This document shows, one piece after another, positions 46,773-58,324 of a DNA stretch of 64,000 nt. The DNA is taken from positions 52,142,501 through 52,206,500 of the forward strand of contig NC_073637.1 of NCBI RefSeq assembly GCF_029407905.1, in the 5' to 3' direction. A program made the translations under genes and the position numbers. Within the stretch, counting starts at the first letter, position 1; each line of letters opens with the position of its first letter. This DNA is from Bubalus kerabau. Its lineage: Eukaryota > Chordata > Mammalia > Artiodactyla > Bovidae. Below the pieces are notes generated by a model that was given only the letters and a program-made list of their open reading frames with translations, was not told the origin of the DNA and did not search any database.

Positions 46773-46927
46773 TGACCCCATGGACTAGCCCATGGAATTC
46801 TCTAGGCCAGAATATTGGAGCGGATAGCCTTTCCCTTTTCCAGGAGATCCTCCCAACCCAGGGATCGAATCCAGGTCTCTCACATTGCAGTCATATTCTT
46901 TCCAAGCTGAGCCACAAGAAAACCCCC
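46773..46927 (-). mobile_element. Bov-tA SINE fused to BovB
   Basis: In antisense: part of the Bov-A body (gaccccatggactagccca), then the tRNA-like head (ccagggatcgaatccaggtc to gagccacaagaaaacc). The 3' tail is missing. Its place is taken by BovB in the same orientation. Confidence 0.9.
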
Positions 46928-46937
46928 CAATAAAGCA

Positions 46938-46948
46938 TAAAACAAATT
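46938..46948. repeat. Target duplication of BovB/SINE unit, right
   Basis: Identical to 44957-44967. Confidence 0.9.
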
Positions 46949-47017
46949 AGATTCTCCCATTAAAACTATGCTTTTAAAATAGTGAATGAATTAACACACT
47001 GGTTATCACTATGAAAA

Positions 47018-47198
47018 GTGTTAGTCGCTCATTCCTGTCCAACTCTTTGGAACCCCATGGACTGCAGCCCACCTGGCCCCTCTGTCCATGGAATTCTTTA
47101 GGCAAGTATACTTGATTTGGTAGCCATTCCCCTCTTTCCAACCCAGGTCTCCTGTACTGCAGGCAGATTCATTAACACCTGAGCCCCCAGGGAAACCC
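47018..47198 (-). mobile_element. Bov-tA SINE
   Basis: Antisense tail, body and head (ggcagattcattaacacctg, gagcccccagggaaaccc), with part of the body deleted. The imperfect target duplication tatcactatRaaa is at 47004-47016 and 47203-47215. Confidence 0.93.
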
Positions 47199-47215
47199 TG
47201 TGTATCACTATAAAA

Positions 47216-49523
47216 TTGTTCCAAGATAACCTGTACAGGTTTTTGTAGTTTTATTTATTTATTTTTGGGGGAAAATGAGCACTGGATTAGAGACATAGAA
47301 AAGATTGTGAAAGCAAAAGGCAAAATGATTACTTTCTCATTTTGACTAAGTATTTATAATAGTGCTCGTGTCGAATATACATTTCCAATATATATATTAC
47401 AGGTATTTGGGGCTGATAAGATGTATATTACAGTAGCCTTTATTTTGTTCATTTTCACTATCCTGGGGTCTCCAACTCCCATCCAACCCCCTAAATTTTT
47501 TAGTTTTTCTAATTTCCCTGGTGGCCTGCAGAAAGCAGAGATGATAAGAAATAAAAAAGGTAAATATGGTGAATAAGGAAAAAATAGGTCTTGTCCCTGG
47601 CTAATCTGATTTCCTAAAATAATTAGGGATACTTGTAAGTCTCCAGGACTTATGACAAGTCCTTTAAAACTATGACATTCTCCAATTTGATTTTGACAGT
47701 CATCTTTATGTCATTGTTGTATTTTATAAAAATTTTAAGAAAGGTAGAGCATTTCCAAATTATTACAATTCACAATACAGTTTCCATTATGAATAGCTTA
47801 GAAATAAAGAATTATATAATAAATCTCCAGAAACAGATTAGAAAGTTGATATGTTGGCAAAAAAAAAAATAAGATAAAAACAAACAAAATTTTAGTTTTG
47901 ATTCCAACAACACTTGCCTCATATCTACTTCCTCTTTATTGTTCTGGAAGATTAGGAACTCTGTTCTCTTTTATCTATGGATTGTAATGAATGTATATTT
48001 TCCTACAAAGGTATATTTTACAAACAGAAAATAACCATATTTTAGACTAAAATATATATGTTTTTAATGGTAATTCCTTTGCTAAGTATATTTATCTCTG
48101 GTCTTATTACAAGACATAAAATACCACAGGAACATCAAGTAAAAAAAAAAAACTGAGGAGTTCTTTCAATTGCCTCTGCTAATAATTTCTAACACAATGA
48201 CTGCATTCTACTCAGATTAAAATTTCAAGCACCCTGAATCAAATGACATGCAAGAGAGATGAGCAATAGATGTTCAAAGACTTTTAAAAGTTATTGCTAT
48301 TATAGTATCTGACTTGGATTGTCATATTGATTACAGTTGAACAATGAAATATACCCACAAGCAATCATACGTATTTTAGCTGATGATTCACTTTATAAGC
48401 TTCTGTTCTCTTTCATAAAGTATTCAGTTTAGGACTTTGATTTGACTTTCTACATTTTCTCTTTTCTTTTAATGACAGTCTAGAATACTAAACCTTCATA
48501 TCAAACCCCTTGATTAACAAGGTGCTATTTTAAGCAGTGGCTTATAATAAATGTTATACTGCATCTCTGCACTTACTACAAACAGTTCAAAATATATGTA
48601 ACACAAAACCACATAAGCATTACAGCAAAACTTCAGAATTTCCTCTTTAATTTTTAAAATCATCTTTAAAATTAATTGAACTAAAAAAACTATAAATCAT
48701 GCAATATTTTGAATATATTAAAGTCTTCTTTCATGTTACTAATAAATATATTTATCCCATACTTTGCTCATTTTTGCCTGCACACTTCTGTGTTTTTTTC
48801 TTTTGCTAGAGATAATATGAAATGAATAAGTAATTAAGAACAAATTGACTTTTAAGTTGCTGAATAAAGGTTCATGAACAAAGTGTAGTTTTATGTGGTT
48901 TTTATGAAATACTGTAGGGAAGTAGCCTTTTATGAATGTTAGCAATCTTGCTAGATTCTGAGGACTATGGGAGAGAATGCACAGCGGTAATGCAGAGTGG
49001 AATGAAAAGATGGCTGTAAGTTCTTTGAGGGTAGAAACTTGCTCTTCTACATCTGCATATATTAAGTGTATATCACAGGTATTCGCTTTGTGATGCAAAA
49101 TAGATTATGCTCTAAACATTCTGAATAATTACAGCAGTTACAAAGGAGGAGGTACTATCAATACATTGGTATATTTCCAGAAAAAATATTTAGATCTGCA
49201 TGTTCATTAATCAATTTCTTATGAAAGAAACATGAACAGCATAATGTTCATGAAAGAAACTATTTACTTATATAACTCGTCCCACTCCAGTCTCTCTCTC
49301 CTTTGTAACCAATATCAATCTATAGCTTCGACCTGCCAATTCTTCACAGGTCTATTTCTGAAGGTCCAGCATTTGGAATATCATATGTAAAAAAACAATG
49401 ATTAAAATAAAAATCTTAATAATGCTTGCTATCATTAAGTGTATGAAAGTGACTTGAGAGAATTTTTCCAATCTCACAGAAAGCCAGATGAATGAGGTTC
49501 TGACCAAGTTAATACTGTCAATA
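47216..49523. other. Unique AT-rich sequence
   Basis: About 2.3 kb without a firm repeat. A weak L2-end resemblance lies near 49020-49100 (ttctttgagggtagaaac). The reverse frame 48739-49098 (119 codons) shows no known family and is not supported as a gene. Confidence 0.4.
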
Positions 49524-49601
49524 TTGGGTTGACCCAAAAGTTCATTCACGTTTTTCATATGTCTTACAAAAAAACCCTAATGAACTCTTTGACTGACACA
49601 A
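49524..49601. mobile_element. Mariner MITE, palindromic, 78 bp
   Basis: The left terminal repeat (ttgggttgacccaaaag...) and its approximate inverse at the right (aatgaactctttgactgac) are joined by a short middle. TA dinucleotides sit at both edges (49522-49523, 49602-49603), the mariner target. The size is close to that of the 80-bp mariner MITEs of mammals. Non-coding. Confidence 0.85.
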
Positions 49602-49603
49602 TA

Positions 49604-50324
49604 AATGTAAAAAAATGAGGGAAAATGAAATAGTCATAAAAATTCCAATAGGATGTATTTTGAATATCAAGGAAGAAAAAGAAACTCTTGGATATTACTG
49701 CATGACTTTCATATTCATTTTAGGAAAGAATCCAATATAAGATAAAATAAGATTTTATTTTGCTATCATATATTTTTCAAAAAAATCAATTCAAGAAAGC
49801 ATCAAGTTATGATATTTGCCCTGTCCATAATTTTAAAACATAGGGAGAGTTATAATAATATTTTATTAAGGACAAACATAGTAAACTATTTTTATATTTT
49901 CTAGAGTTATTTAGGGGGAAAATATTCTCATCAAACTTTTAAAATAACTATTCAGTAAATATTTTAATACCTATTTTATTTCAAATTCATTTGCCTTACA
50001 TATCCTAATTTATTATTAAATATTTTACATTGTCAATACTTTCTTACATTTTGTTAATATCAGCTTTGCCTATCATTGAGGACTTTTGGATACCTATCAC
50101 TTGATTTAAATTCTATTTTTAAAAGAATTCCCAGACTAAAAACCTATTTCTTCTGGACCTATTTTTTTTTTTCAGATTAACACACATCTATAGAAGTCTG
50201 TGTGTCAGGACATATATAAATAAATGAGGAATTATTTATTATTTTATTTTAAAATAAATAAAAAATCCTCTCATAAATAAAATAATAAAATAGTCTCTTG
50301 CTATCAAGAAATTTAGGATCTACT
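49604..50324. other. Unique AT-rich sequence
   Basis: Nothing recognised. Confidence 0.4.
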
Positions 50325-50335
50325 AGAACAAAATC

Positions 50336-50607
50336 ACAGAGAAGGCAATGGCGCCCCACTCCAGTATTCTTGCCTGGAAAATCCCATGGCTGGAGGAGCC
50401 TGGAAGGCTGCAGTCCATGGGGTCGCTGAGGGTTGGACATGACTAAGCGACTTCACTTTCACTTTTCACTTTCATGTATTGGAGAAGGAAATGGCAACCC
50501 ACTCCAGTGTTCTTGCCTGGAGAATCACGGGGACGGGGGAGCCTGGTGGGCTGCCGTCTATGGGGTCGCAGAGTCGGACACGACTGAAGTGACTTAGCAG
50601 CAGTAGC
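50336..50607 (+). mobile_element. Bov-A2 SINE
   Basis: A complete dimer with an AGC-type tail. The 11-bp target duplication agaacaaaatc is at 50325-50335 and 50608-50618. Confidence 0.97.
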
Positions 50608-50639
50608 AGAACAAAATCGATAATTCATGTTAAATGCCT

Positions 50640-50775
50640 GCTGCTGCTGCTGCTGCTAAGTCGCTTCAGTTGTGTCCGACTCTTAGCAACCCCATGAACT
50701 GCAGCCCACCAGGCTCCTCCAGCCATGGGAATTTCCAGGCAAGGGTACTGGAGTGGGGTGCCATTGCCTTCTCTA
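50640..50775 (-). mobile_element. Bov-A SINE, single unit
   Basis: An antisense (TGC)n tail and one Bov-A unit only. The 11-bp target duplication gttaaatgcct is at 50629-50639 and 50776-50786, so it entered as a monomer. It lies head-to-head with the Bov-A2 just upstream. Confidence 0.95.
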
Positions 50776-50786
50776 GTTAAATGCCT

Positions 50787-52132
50787 AGGCAGTCCTATTT
50801 CAGTCTCACAGTGCTATGAAAACACACAAAAAGGAATATCTACAAAATCTCCATTATTTATAAAAGTCAGACAAAACAATCCTGCTACTAAAATATGACA
50901 TCAATATCTCTGCAGGAATATACTATTGAACTCTCCATTAAATATATATCATACAATAAATTCATAACTTTTTATCTCCAAACATCCAAACCAGCTCTTC
51001 CAACTGTAGACTTCTGCACTTCCATTATCAATACCAAATTTTATCAAATCCTTGTACCAAAAAAGTTAATTTTGTTTCTTCCTGTTTCTTCACACTACTC
51101 CATATATCAGGTTAGTTTAAAAAGTATCTTTTTTGCTCATTCTTCCCTTCAGTTCACTGTTGACTAATCATTCTAATTCTAAATTTCAGTGTTAAACATT
51201 ATTCTAGGTCCTCACAGTGTGATAAATTCATTAACACAACAAATGCATATTGAGTACCTATTGATTAATTTATATATAAAATACTATTGATGTTACATGA
51301 AAAGGACAAAGAATCATATTTCTTACTGTTTTTCATATAGCCAAATTGTTATAACTTGGAAAAGAGATGGCTCAGAAAGGACCTAGCCATTGATGAAAAA
51401 ATAAAAACCACAATCTGGGGTGTAATATTATAGACAGAAGCAACAATGCAGGGAAAAAAGACTCAGATAAAGTTTATTCAGCTCTATTCCTCATCTAATC
51501 TATACAGATGTAGTCTGAAAACATTTATTTACTACTTAATCTAATTATTAAATTATACATCTCCCAGCTCTTTCTCGTCTCATTTCTTTCTTAAAATATA
51601 GCACTTTACTTTGGAGATATTTCTCTGGAGCCTATTCTCTTCAAGTTGTTTATTTGGAGCCTTCTCTCTTCAAGCTGATTGATTTATGGGTCTGATATAA
51701 AAATAGTATGATTAATTGATTAACTAACTATAATGGCAATCTGAGTTACAACATTTGCCTTATGAAGTGTCCTCCCTTATGAGATTCACTGTCTTTTGCT
51801 AGAGATAATTTCCTAAGAAATGATGTGTGGGAAAGAAACCATGCTTTTTTTCTTGCATACAGGAAAGTGCATTTTATTTCACATAGCTCTTTGAAAATAG
51901 ATTTCAAAGGTATAAAATTGATGCATCAAGATTATCTGCTTTGGCAACTTAGAAATGTCTAAGTTTTTTCCAATGTCTTCTGGAATGCAGTTTTACAGAT
52001 TAGAAATCAGATGCTGGATAATTTTCATTATTTTTCTAGGATTTTTCGGAATATCTCTTTATCCTCAGAAGTTCTGAAATATAATTATGATCTACATGTG
52101 ACTTATTCTACTCTTTAAAATTGGTTGATTTT
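50787..52132. other. Unique AT-rich sequence
   Basis: No firm repeat or gene was seen. Around 51215-51265 the wording is weakly L2-like (caacaaatgcatattgagta). Confidence 0.4.
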
Positions 52133-52145
52133 ATTAGTATTTTCA

Positions 52146-52275
52146 GAGATGGAAATGGCAACCCACTCCAGTATTCTTACTTGGAGAATCCTGTGGACAG
52201 AGGAGCCTGGTGGGCTGTATCCATAGGGTCGCACAGAGTTGGACACGACTGAAATGACTTAGCATGCATGCATGC
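52146..52275 (+). mobile_element. Bov-A SINE, single unit, GCAT tail
   Basis: One Bov-A unit ending 'gactgaaatgacttagcatgc' and a GCAT run. The 13-bp target duplication attagtattttca is at 52133-52145 and 52276-52288, exact. Confidence 0.95.
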
Positions 52276-52288
52276 ATTAGTATTTTCA

Positions 52289-53593
52289 TACATACATTCA
52301 TAAACACATACATGAATTATTGTGGGTAATAATTACATAACTCACATTTTAATTTCATGAACAGTTTATCAAGAATAATGTAATAATCTATAAAATATAA
52401 AATTTCTTTTATGAAAATAATAGCCCTTAATTATATGTAATAATTTTAGGCAATGTTTGCATAGTACATCTTCTATGGGTTTGTGCTTTATACTCTCTAC
52501 AGTACTGAAAATAATTATCATGTATAATAAATACTAAACAAATGCATTTGTGTTAAAATATAACATAGCAGTGAGGAATAGAATTATTTATTTATAAACT
52601 GCACAGCAGTTTATATAATTTAATCTATTATAAATCAATAGTACTGATTATTTTCAGTTGTGAAGAATCTGTATAGAGATATTTAATATGTTTCATGTTG
52701 ATGATACTAATATTATTATATACTATTAAAATCTTCTAGCATTTTTGATGCTTTTTAGAAACTCAGAATTCTGTTTTCAGTTATATTCACAAGTCAAATC
52801 ATACTCTTTTTTGTATTCATTACATATATGAGGTTTAACTCAAGGTAGTTTTCTCTGCTCGTATTGTCAATTTTTTTCCTTGATCTATAAGATCAGTATG
52901 CAAGGCTATGTCACTTTTCCACTGCACATTAATAATCAAAGAGTAGTTTTTCCAGCAGGAGGTGTGTCAGGGCAATTTGACAAACAGTGCTTTGAAGGAT
53001 CATGACCTTGGAGGTCTCTGGCAAGCCAATTTCTGAATTTGACAAGGCTGTCAGATTGAATTTCAAAGAATAGTATATTAATGTCCATGATTAAGACTGG
53101 AGATACCGTATGCAACGGTTTTTATTTTTTTAATCAGATTATAATCAGATAATAGGGTCCATACACAACCAATTAGAGTCAAAATTGCCTAATGAAAGGC
53201 GCATGGTGTACAGAAGAATATACATTTGTGCCTTTGCTTCCATGTGTGTTTTTTATTAGTGTTGAGAAAGCCACAGATATGGTTTAATTTTCACCAATTT
53301 CAATTTTACAAGATGATTAAAATACTTAGTGGCTATGTTATTCAAATCACAAGCTTTGCCACTGCAGAAGGCAAAGCTGTGTGACAGGAAAAGTTAAAGC
53401 TGAGACTGTTAGCTTAATCTGTTAGGATCAAATCCAAGCAATTTTAATTTCCTGAAGCAGAAGTGATATTAAGACAAGTGGATGGTAAAGACACTGTGTT
53501 GAAACTTCAAACAAAAGAGCATGCCTATAGGGTACTTAAGTTATTTTGATGATAGACTGATAAAATAAATTATTTTTATTATAAAGGACACAT
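52289..53593. other. Unique AT-rich sequence, possible conserved non-coding DNA
   Basis: No repeat was recognised. The part 52850-53510 is less AT-rich and more varied than its flanks, with several TAAT-type words (for example ttttaatcagattataatca). No reading frame of interest. It is a candidate regulatory sequence only by elimination. Confidence 0.35.
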
Positions 53594-53803
53594 TGTTATT
53601 GTTTAGTCACTAAGTTGTGTCCAACTCTTGAGACCCCATGGATTCTAGCCCACAGGGCTCCTCTGTCCACAAGACTGCCCAGGCAAGGATACTGGAGTGA
53701 ATTGCCACTTCCTCCTCCAGGGGATCTTCCCCACCCTGTGATTGAAGCTGTATCTCCTGCACTGGCAGGCAGAAGCTTTACCATTAAGCCACCTGGGAGG
53801 ACC
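53594..53803 (-). mobile_element. Bov-tA SINE
   Basis: Antisense, with an ATT/GTT-type tail, body and head (ggcagaagctttaccattaa, gccacctgggagg). The flanking repeat tataaagg supports the borders. Confidence 0.93.
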
Positions 53804-54501
53804 TATAAAGGCCATATGCCTAGGCAAACTCTTAAACACATACGTACATATAGTTTACATTCACAAGATCAACCATTGTTCCTACATAGCTAATATCAAA
53901 AGATTAATATTTGGGGAGAAAACTATTGTTACACAATCTTGCATTTTACAGAAAGATTTTTACTTAGGGAGAATAATTTATGGAAGCTAGTTTTAAGAAG
54001 GTATTTCTCTTGTATACAGGGTCATAAAGTTCATGCATAGTCATACTGTTATTCAGGTTATTCAGCTGTTATCCAGGCCAATAAAAGTATTAAAATAGAG
54101 GTTGAGTCCAATTCCTAGATCAATATTGATACATAAAACATCAAATTTATTTTAATAAATTTAACAATGACAGTGAAATTACAGATATTCAACTGGTCAC
54201 ATTGTAAAAGTAGAAATATTGTCCATTCTACAAGAAACATAAAAAAAAAAGACAGGTGTTGTACAACAGTCTTAAAGAGAAAATATTATTCATGCACCTT
54301 AAAATGCTACCCTTCCATTTTACTGTCATTATCATAATGATATTTCTGGTTAAATCTCTAAGCTATACCTCCATTTGTATTTGTTTGATGTTCTTATTTA
54401 ATTTCTACTTTAAAAATACAACTTGAGAATGGAGTTTATTTATATACTTAATCAATTTAACTATTTATTAAGTTTATACCATGTGTCCGAATCCTTGCAA
54501 T
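53804..54501. other. Unique AT-rich sequence
   Basis: Nothing recognised. Confidence 0.4.
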
Positions 54502-54706
54502 GTTGTTGTTTAGTCAATAAGTCTTATCTCTTTTGTGACCCGATGAACTGTAGACCACTAAGCTCATGTCCTTGAGATTTCCCAAGCAAGGATACTGGAG
54601 TGGGTTGGCATTTCCCTCTTCAGGGGATCTTCTCCACCCAGGGATCAAACCCACATTTCCTGCATTGGAAGGCAGATTATTTACTGCTGAGCCATGGTAG
54701 AAGCCC
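54502..54706 (-). mobile_element. Bov-tA SINE
   Basis: Antisense: ttgttgtttagtcaataagt tail, body with aaggatactggagtgggttg, and head with ccagggatcaaacccacatt. Complete but rather diverged. Confidence 0.92.
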
Positions 54707-54714
54707 CAAAACAA

Positions 54715-55185
54715 TGGATATAGAACCTTATATAGTTGAATCAGTATCCCTGGCTTCTTGGAGCTTATAATGTATAGGAGGAGACAAGTACTATGCAATT
54801 GTAATTTCAGTGTGGTGCATAGCACAAAGGGAAAAAATGACATTCTATGATAGAAATAGAGAGGTGTATAGGTAGGGATCATTTCTGTAAGGAATTGCTA
54901 TTGTCACTGAGATGTGAAGGAATAAACAGACATTAGGTGATAAAGAAAAAGGACTCTAAGCAGAAGGCATGGCACCTACTCTGGGGTGGAAAGAAGTTTG
55001 GGAAGTTGAATAAAGTCAAGGATGCCACTTTGGTTAGATTGTTCTGAATAAGAATATAAAAGACAAAATACCCTGAAAAAATAATCAGAACAGCTCATGT
55101 AGGGTATCACAGGAACAGGAAAATGTTTGAATTTTATTCCAAGGACAGTGGGAAGCAATTTAAAGTTTTTAAATTAGAGAGACAG
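54715..55185 (-). mobile_element. L2 LINE fragment
   Basis: It follows the antisense L2 3' region in order: 'ttggagcttataatgtatag', 'agacaagtactatgcaat', 'gtcactgagatgtgaagg', 'aagcagaaggcatggcac' and 'gaattttattccaaggaca'. The longest L2 piece of the window. Ancient and non-coding. Confidence 0.65.
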
Positions 55186-55320
55186 ATTTATATTCTATGC
55201 CTTAATTCATGTAAATTGAATTTGGTAATTTGTAAGTACTTACAAGTACCATGACTCTAAGACTGGGATCATATAAATAATTTGGCTTTTCAAAGTATAA
55301 TTGGAATGCTAAAAGAGGTA
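55186..55320. other. Short unique spacer
   Basis: Nothing recognised. Confidence 0.3.
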
Positions 55321-55472
55321 TGCTGCTGCTGCTGCTGCTAAGTCACTTCAGATGTGTCTGACTCTGTGCAACCCCGTAGACGACAGCCCACCAGGCTCCC
55401 CCGTCCCTGGGATTCTCCAGGCAAGAACACTGGAGTGGGTTGCCATTTCCTTCTCCAATGCATGAAAGTGAA
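55321..55472 (-). mobile_element. Bov-A2 SINE, 5'-truncated
   Basis: An antisense (TGC)5 tail, one full Bov-A unit and the start of the linker (tgcatgaaagtgaaatg), where it stops. Truncated at its 5' end. Confidence 0.93.
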
Positions 55473-56700
55473 ATGCTCACATCTTTACAACATTGCAAAA
55501 TATAAAGAGTTTCAGAACCAAAATATTCTGAAAGCCATGTCCAAAGAATATATAGAACAATGCATTCTATGAATGTGTAGAACAATGTTGGGAAATTCAT
55601 ATTGATAATTATGATGAGGTGATTATATTTTGGAGTGAAAGAGGTAAGAGAATTTAGGAGTATTCACTGTGTAGTGTTTGAATCTTTCACAAGGCTAGTA
55701 ATATTTTAAGGAAACTACAAGAGCTATGAGTAAGAAAATGCAAGAGATTTCTTCTATACAAATATCATTTCTGGGAATTGTTGGGGAGAAGTGTGGTAAG
55801 ACCATCAACTAAAGTAGAAACCTTTGGTATTTTCCTGGCTACTTCCTTTCAAAGTTTATGGTATGATATTATGATTCTTTCTTGTTTTATTTGTAGCTAG
55901 TAACTTTTCCTTTGGCTTTTAATTATTTTTATTGAATTTATAAGATCACTTCCAGTTCCTCAAATAATTTAATGATTTTTTCATGTATGAACTTAATTAT
56001 CATATTTGTTAACACTATTTAAATACTCTACTATGTATTTACTCATTTCCTTAAGTTTATGTTATAGAATTTTCAATGGTATTCTATCATTAATAATTTT
56101 AAAATGAACCTTTGAATTTGTTATATACTTTGATCAGATTCTAAGAAATAATCAAATGCTTCTTGGAATTATATCAATTAACATTCTACAAATAATTTCT
56201 GAAAAATTCTGTCTTATTAAAGTATACTGAGGAGAATAAAGGAAGAGAGGGAGAGAGAGGGGGAGTGATATATACACATTTAGAATATTGTGATTAAAAT
56301 ATTCCATTATTATTTTAATTTGCATTTCTGTACTAATTATTCAAACTGAATACTGTGCTTATTAATCATTCCTACTTTATTATATATAAATTGTCAGGAT
56401 ATCCCTATTGCCCACATATTTATATATTTAAACAATAAGTTCTTCTTTTAGGTCTGTATGAATTAATTACAAACACTGTGTTCATTGTAAAAGCATAACA
56501 AACATCAAACTGAGTCTTCATTACTCCCAATTTTTTACATTTATAATGACTCACTTTCTTAACTAATTATTGTTTTTTCCTTCTGTTTTCATACTTTGTA
56601 CACTCTACTTCTTCACTCTCAGCTGACAATCTCACTTCACAAGGATTAGTTTGCCAACAAATGGTAACTTCCTCAAATTTCTAACACCATAGTAACAAAC
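55473..56700. other. Unique AT-rich sequence
   Basis: No gene or firm repeat was seen. A GA-rich run (gagagggagagagaggggga) lies at about 56245-56266. Confidence 0.4.
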
Positions 56701-56704
56701 CTGT

Positions 56705-56730
56705 TGTGTGTGCATGCGTGTGTGTGTGTG
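56705..56730. repeat. (GT)n-type microsatellite
   Basis: A GT run with GCAT interruptions directly before the SINE piece. Confidence 0.85.
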
Positions 56731-56802
56731 TTCAGTCACCCAACCGTGTCTGACTCTTTGTGACACTATGGACTGTACTCCGCCAGGCTCCTCTGTCCAC
56801 AG
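56731..56802 (-). mobile_element. Bov-A fragment (Bov-tA type)
   Basis: An antisense tail (ttcagtcacccaaccgtgtc) and the start of the body. It stops abruptly where a BovB in the opposite orientation begins. Confidence 0.85.
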
Positions 56803-57856
56803 ATTTTTTCAAAATTCTTAAAGAGATTGGAATAGCAGACCACCTGACCTGCCTCTTAAGAAATCTGTATACAGATCAAGAAGCAACAGTTAGAACTGGA
56901 CATGGAAAAACAGACTGGTTCCAAATCGGGAAAGGAGTACTTTAAGGCTATATATTTTCACCTTGCTTATTTAACTTATATGCAGAGTACATCATGAGAA
57001 ATGCTGGGCTGGATGAAGCACAAGCTGGAATCAAGATTTCCAGGAGAAATAGTGATAACCTAGATATGCAGATGACACCACCCTTAGGGCAGAAAGCAAA
57101 GAAGAACTAAAGAGCCTCTTGATGAAAGTGAAAGAGCAGAGTGAAAAAACTGGCTTAAAACTCAGCATTCAGAAAATTAAGATCATGGCATCTGGTCCCA
57201 TCACTTCATGGCAAACAGATGGGGAAACAATGGAAACAGTGGCTGACTACTTTTCTGGGCTCCAAAATCACTGCAGATTGTGACTGCAGCTATGAAATTA
57301 AAAGACATTTGTTCCTTGGAAGAAAAGTTATGACAAACATAGACAACATATTTAAAAGCAGAGAGATCACTTTGCCAACAAAGGTCTGTCTAGACAAAGC
57401 TATGGTTTTTCCAGGAGTCATGTATGGATGTGAGAGTTGGACTATAAAGAAAGCTGAGCACCAAAGAATTGATGCTTTTGAATTGTGGTGTTGGCGAAGA
57501 CCCTTGAGAATCCCTTGGACTGCAAGGAGATCCAACTAGTCCATCCTAAAGGAAATCAGTCCTGAATATTCATTGGAAGGACTGATGCTGAAGCTGAAAC
57601 TCCAATACTTTGGCCACGTGATGTGAAGAACTGACCTCTTTGGAAAAGACCCTGATGCTGGGAAAGATTGAAGGTGGGAGGAGAAGGGGATGACAAAGGA
57701 TGAGATGGTTGCATGGCATCACCGACTCAATGGGCATGAGTTTGTGTAAGCTCCGGGAGTTGGTGATGGACAGGGAGGCCTGGCATGCTGCTGTCCTTAG
57801 GGTCGCAAAGAGTAGGACCCAACTGAGCAACTGAACTTAACTGAACTGGGCTGAAC
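56803..57856 (+). mobile_element. BovB LINE, 5'-truncated
   Basis: It runs from the RT region (aaaattcttaaagagattgg) to the tail (aactgaacttaactgaactg). Several small deletions. No target duplication was found. Confidence 0.94.
56805..57539 (+). pseudogene. BovB reverse-transcriptase pseudogene
   Basis: Pieces show FKILKEIGIADHLTCLLRNLY and RTGHGKTDWFQIGKGV. The last ends at a TAA (56942-56944) that replaces the RQGC motif. A 2-base loss lies just before the YADD box (about 57060-57075). A third piece (57219-57539) reads GSKITADCDCSYEIKRH to RIPWTARRSN and ends at TAG. The catalytic core is thus cut twice. Inactive. Confidence 0.88.
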
Positions 57857-58090
57857 CAGCTTTTTAAATTGTAAAATTTCAGAGTGGTTAAAAAAAGTCA
57901 ATATAGAAATTGCCAAAGAAGAAATTTGGTAGAAAATAGATGTTCCATATATTTCTTCGCTTTACATTCCTTTTCTGAAAATGCACAGTGCTTTGTCACA
58001 TTTAATGTCATACAACAAATGCATACACTTTTAAACAATTTTCTTTGTCAATTCTCTCTGGTCAAAGACCACCAGAAACACACCTACGGT
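57857..58090. other. Unique AT-rich sequence
   Basis: Nothing recognised. Confidence 0.35.
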
Positions 58091-58197
58091 AGCATAATAG
58101 TTTTTTTGTGTGTGTGTGGTTTTTACAAATTTTTTATTAGAGTGATATTTTTATATAACTATTGAGTGCTTTTGCAAAATGATTTCAGTGTTGAGAC

Positions 58198-58300
58198 ATA
58201 TGTATACCTGTGGCAGATTCATTTTGATATTTGGGAAAACTAATACAATTATGTAAAGTTTAAAAATAAAATAAAATTAAAAAAAATAAATAAAAAGTTA
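58198..58300 (+). mobile_element. L1 3' tail fragment, about 100 bp
   Basis: The last bases of a ruminant L1: tatgtatacctgtggcagat, then aattatgtaaagtttaaaaa and an A-rich end. It lies inside a 204-bp block bracketed by a 15-bp direct repeat (58091-58105 and 58310-58324). Confidence 0.88.
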
Positions 58301-58324
58301 TAAATCTTGAGCATAATAGTTTTT

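Noticed and set aside
48739..49098. 119-codon reverse frame
   Set aside because: No recognisable family, no support beyond openness in AT-rich DNA.
56731..57856. BovB with a twin-primed inverted 5' part
   Set aside because: The antisense piece matches the Bov-A body of a SINE rather than upstream BovB, so it is a truncated SINE beside BovB, not an inversion of the same element.
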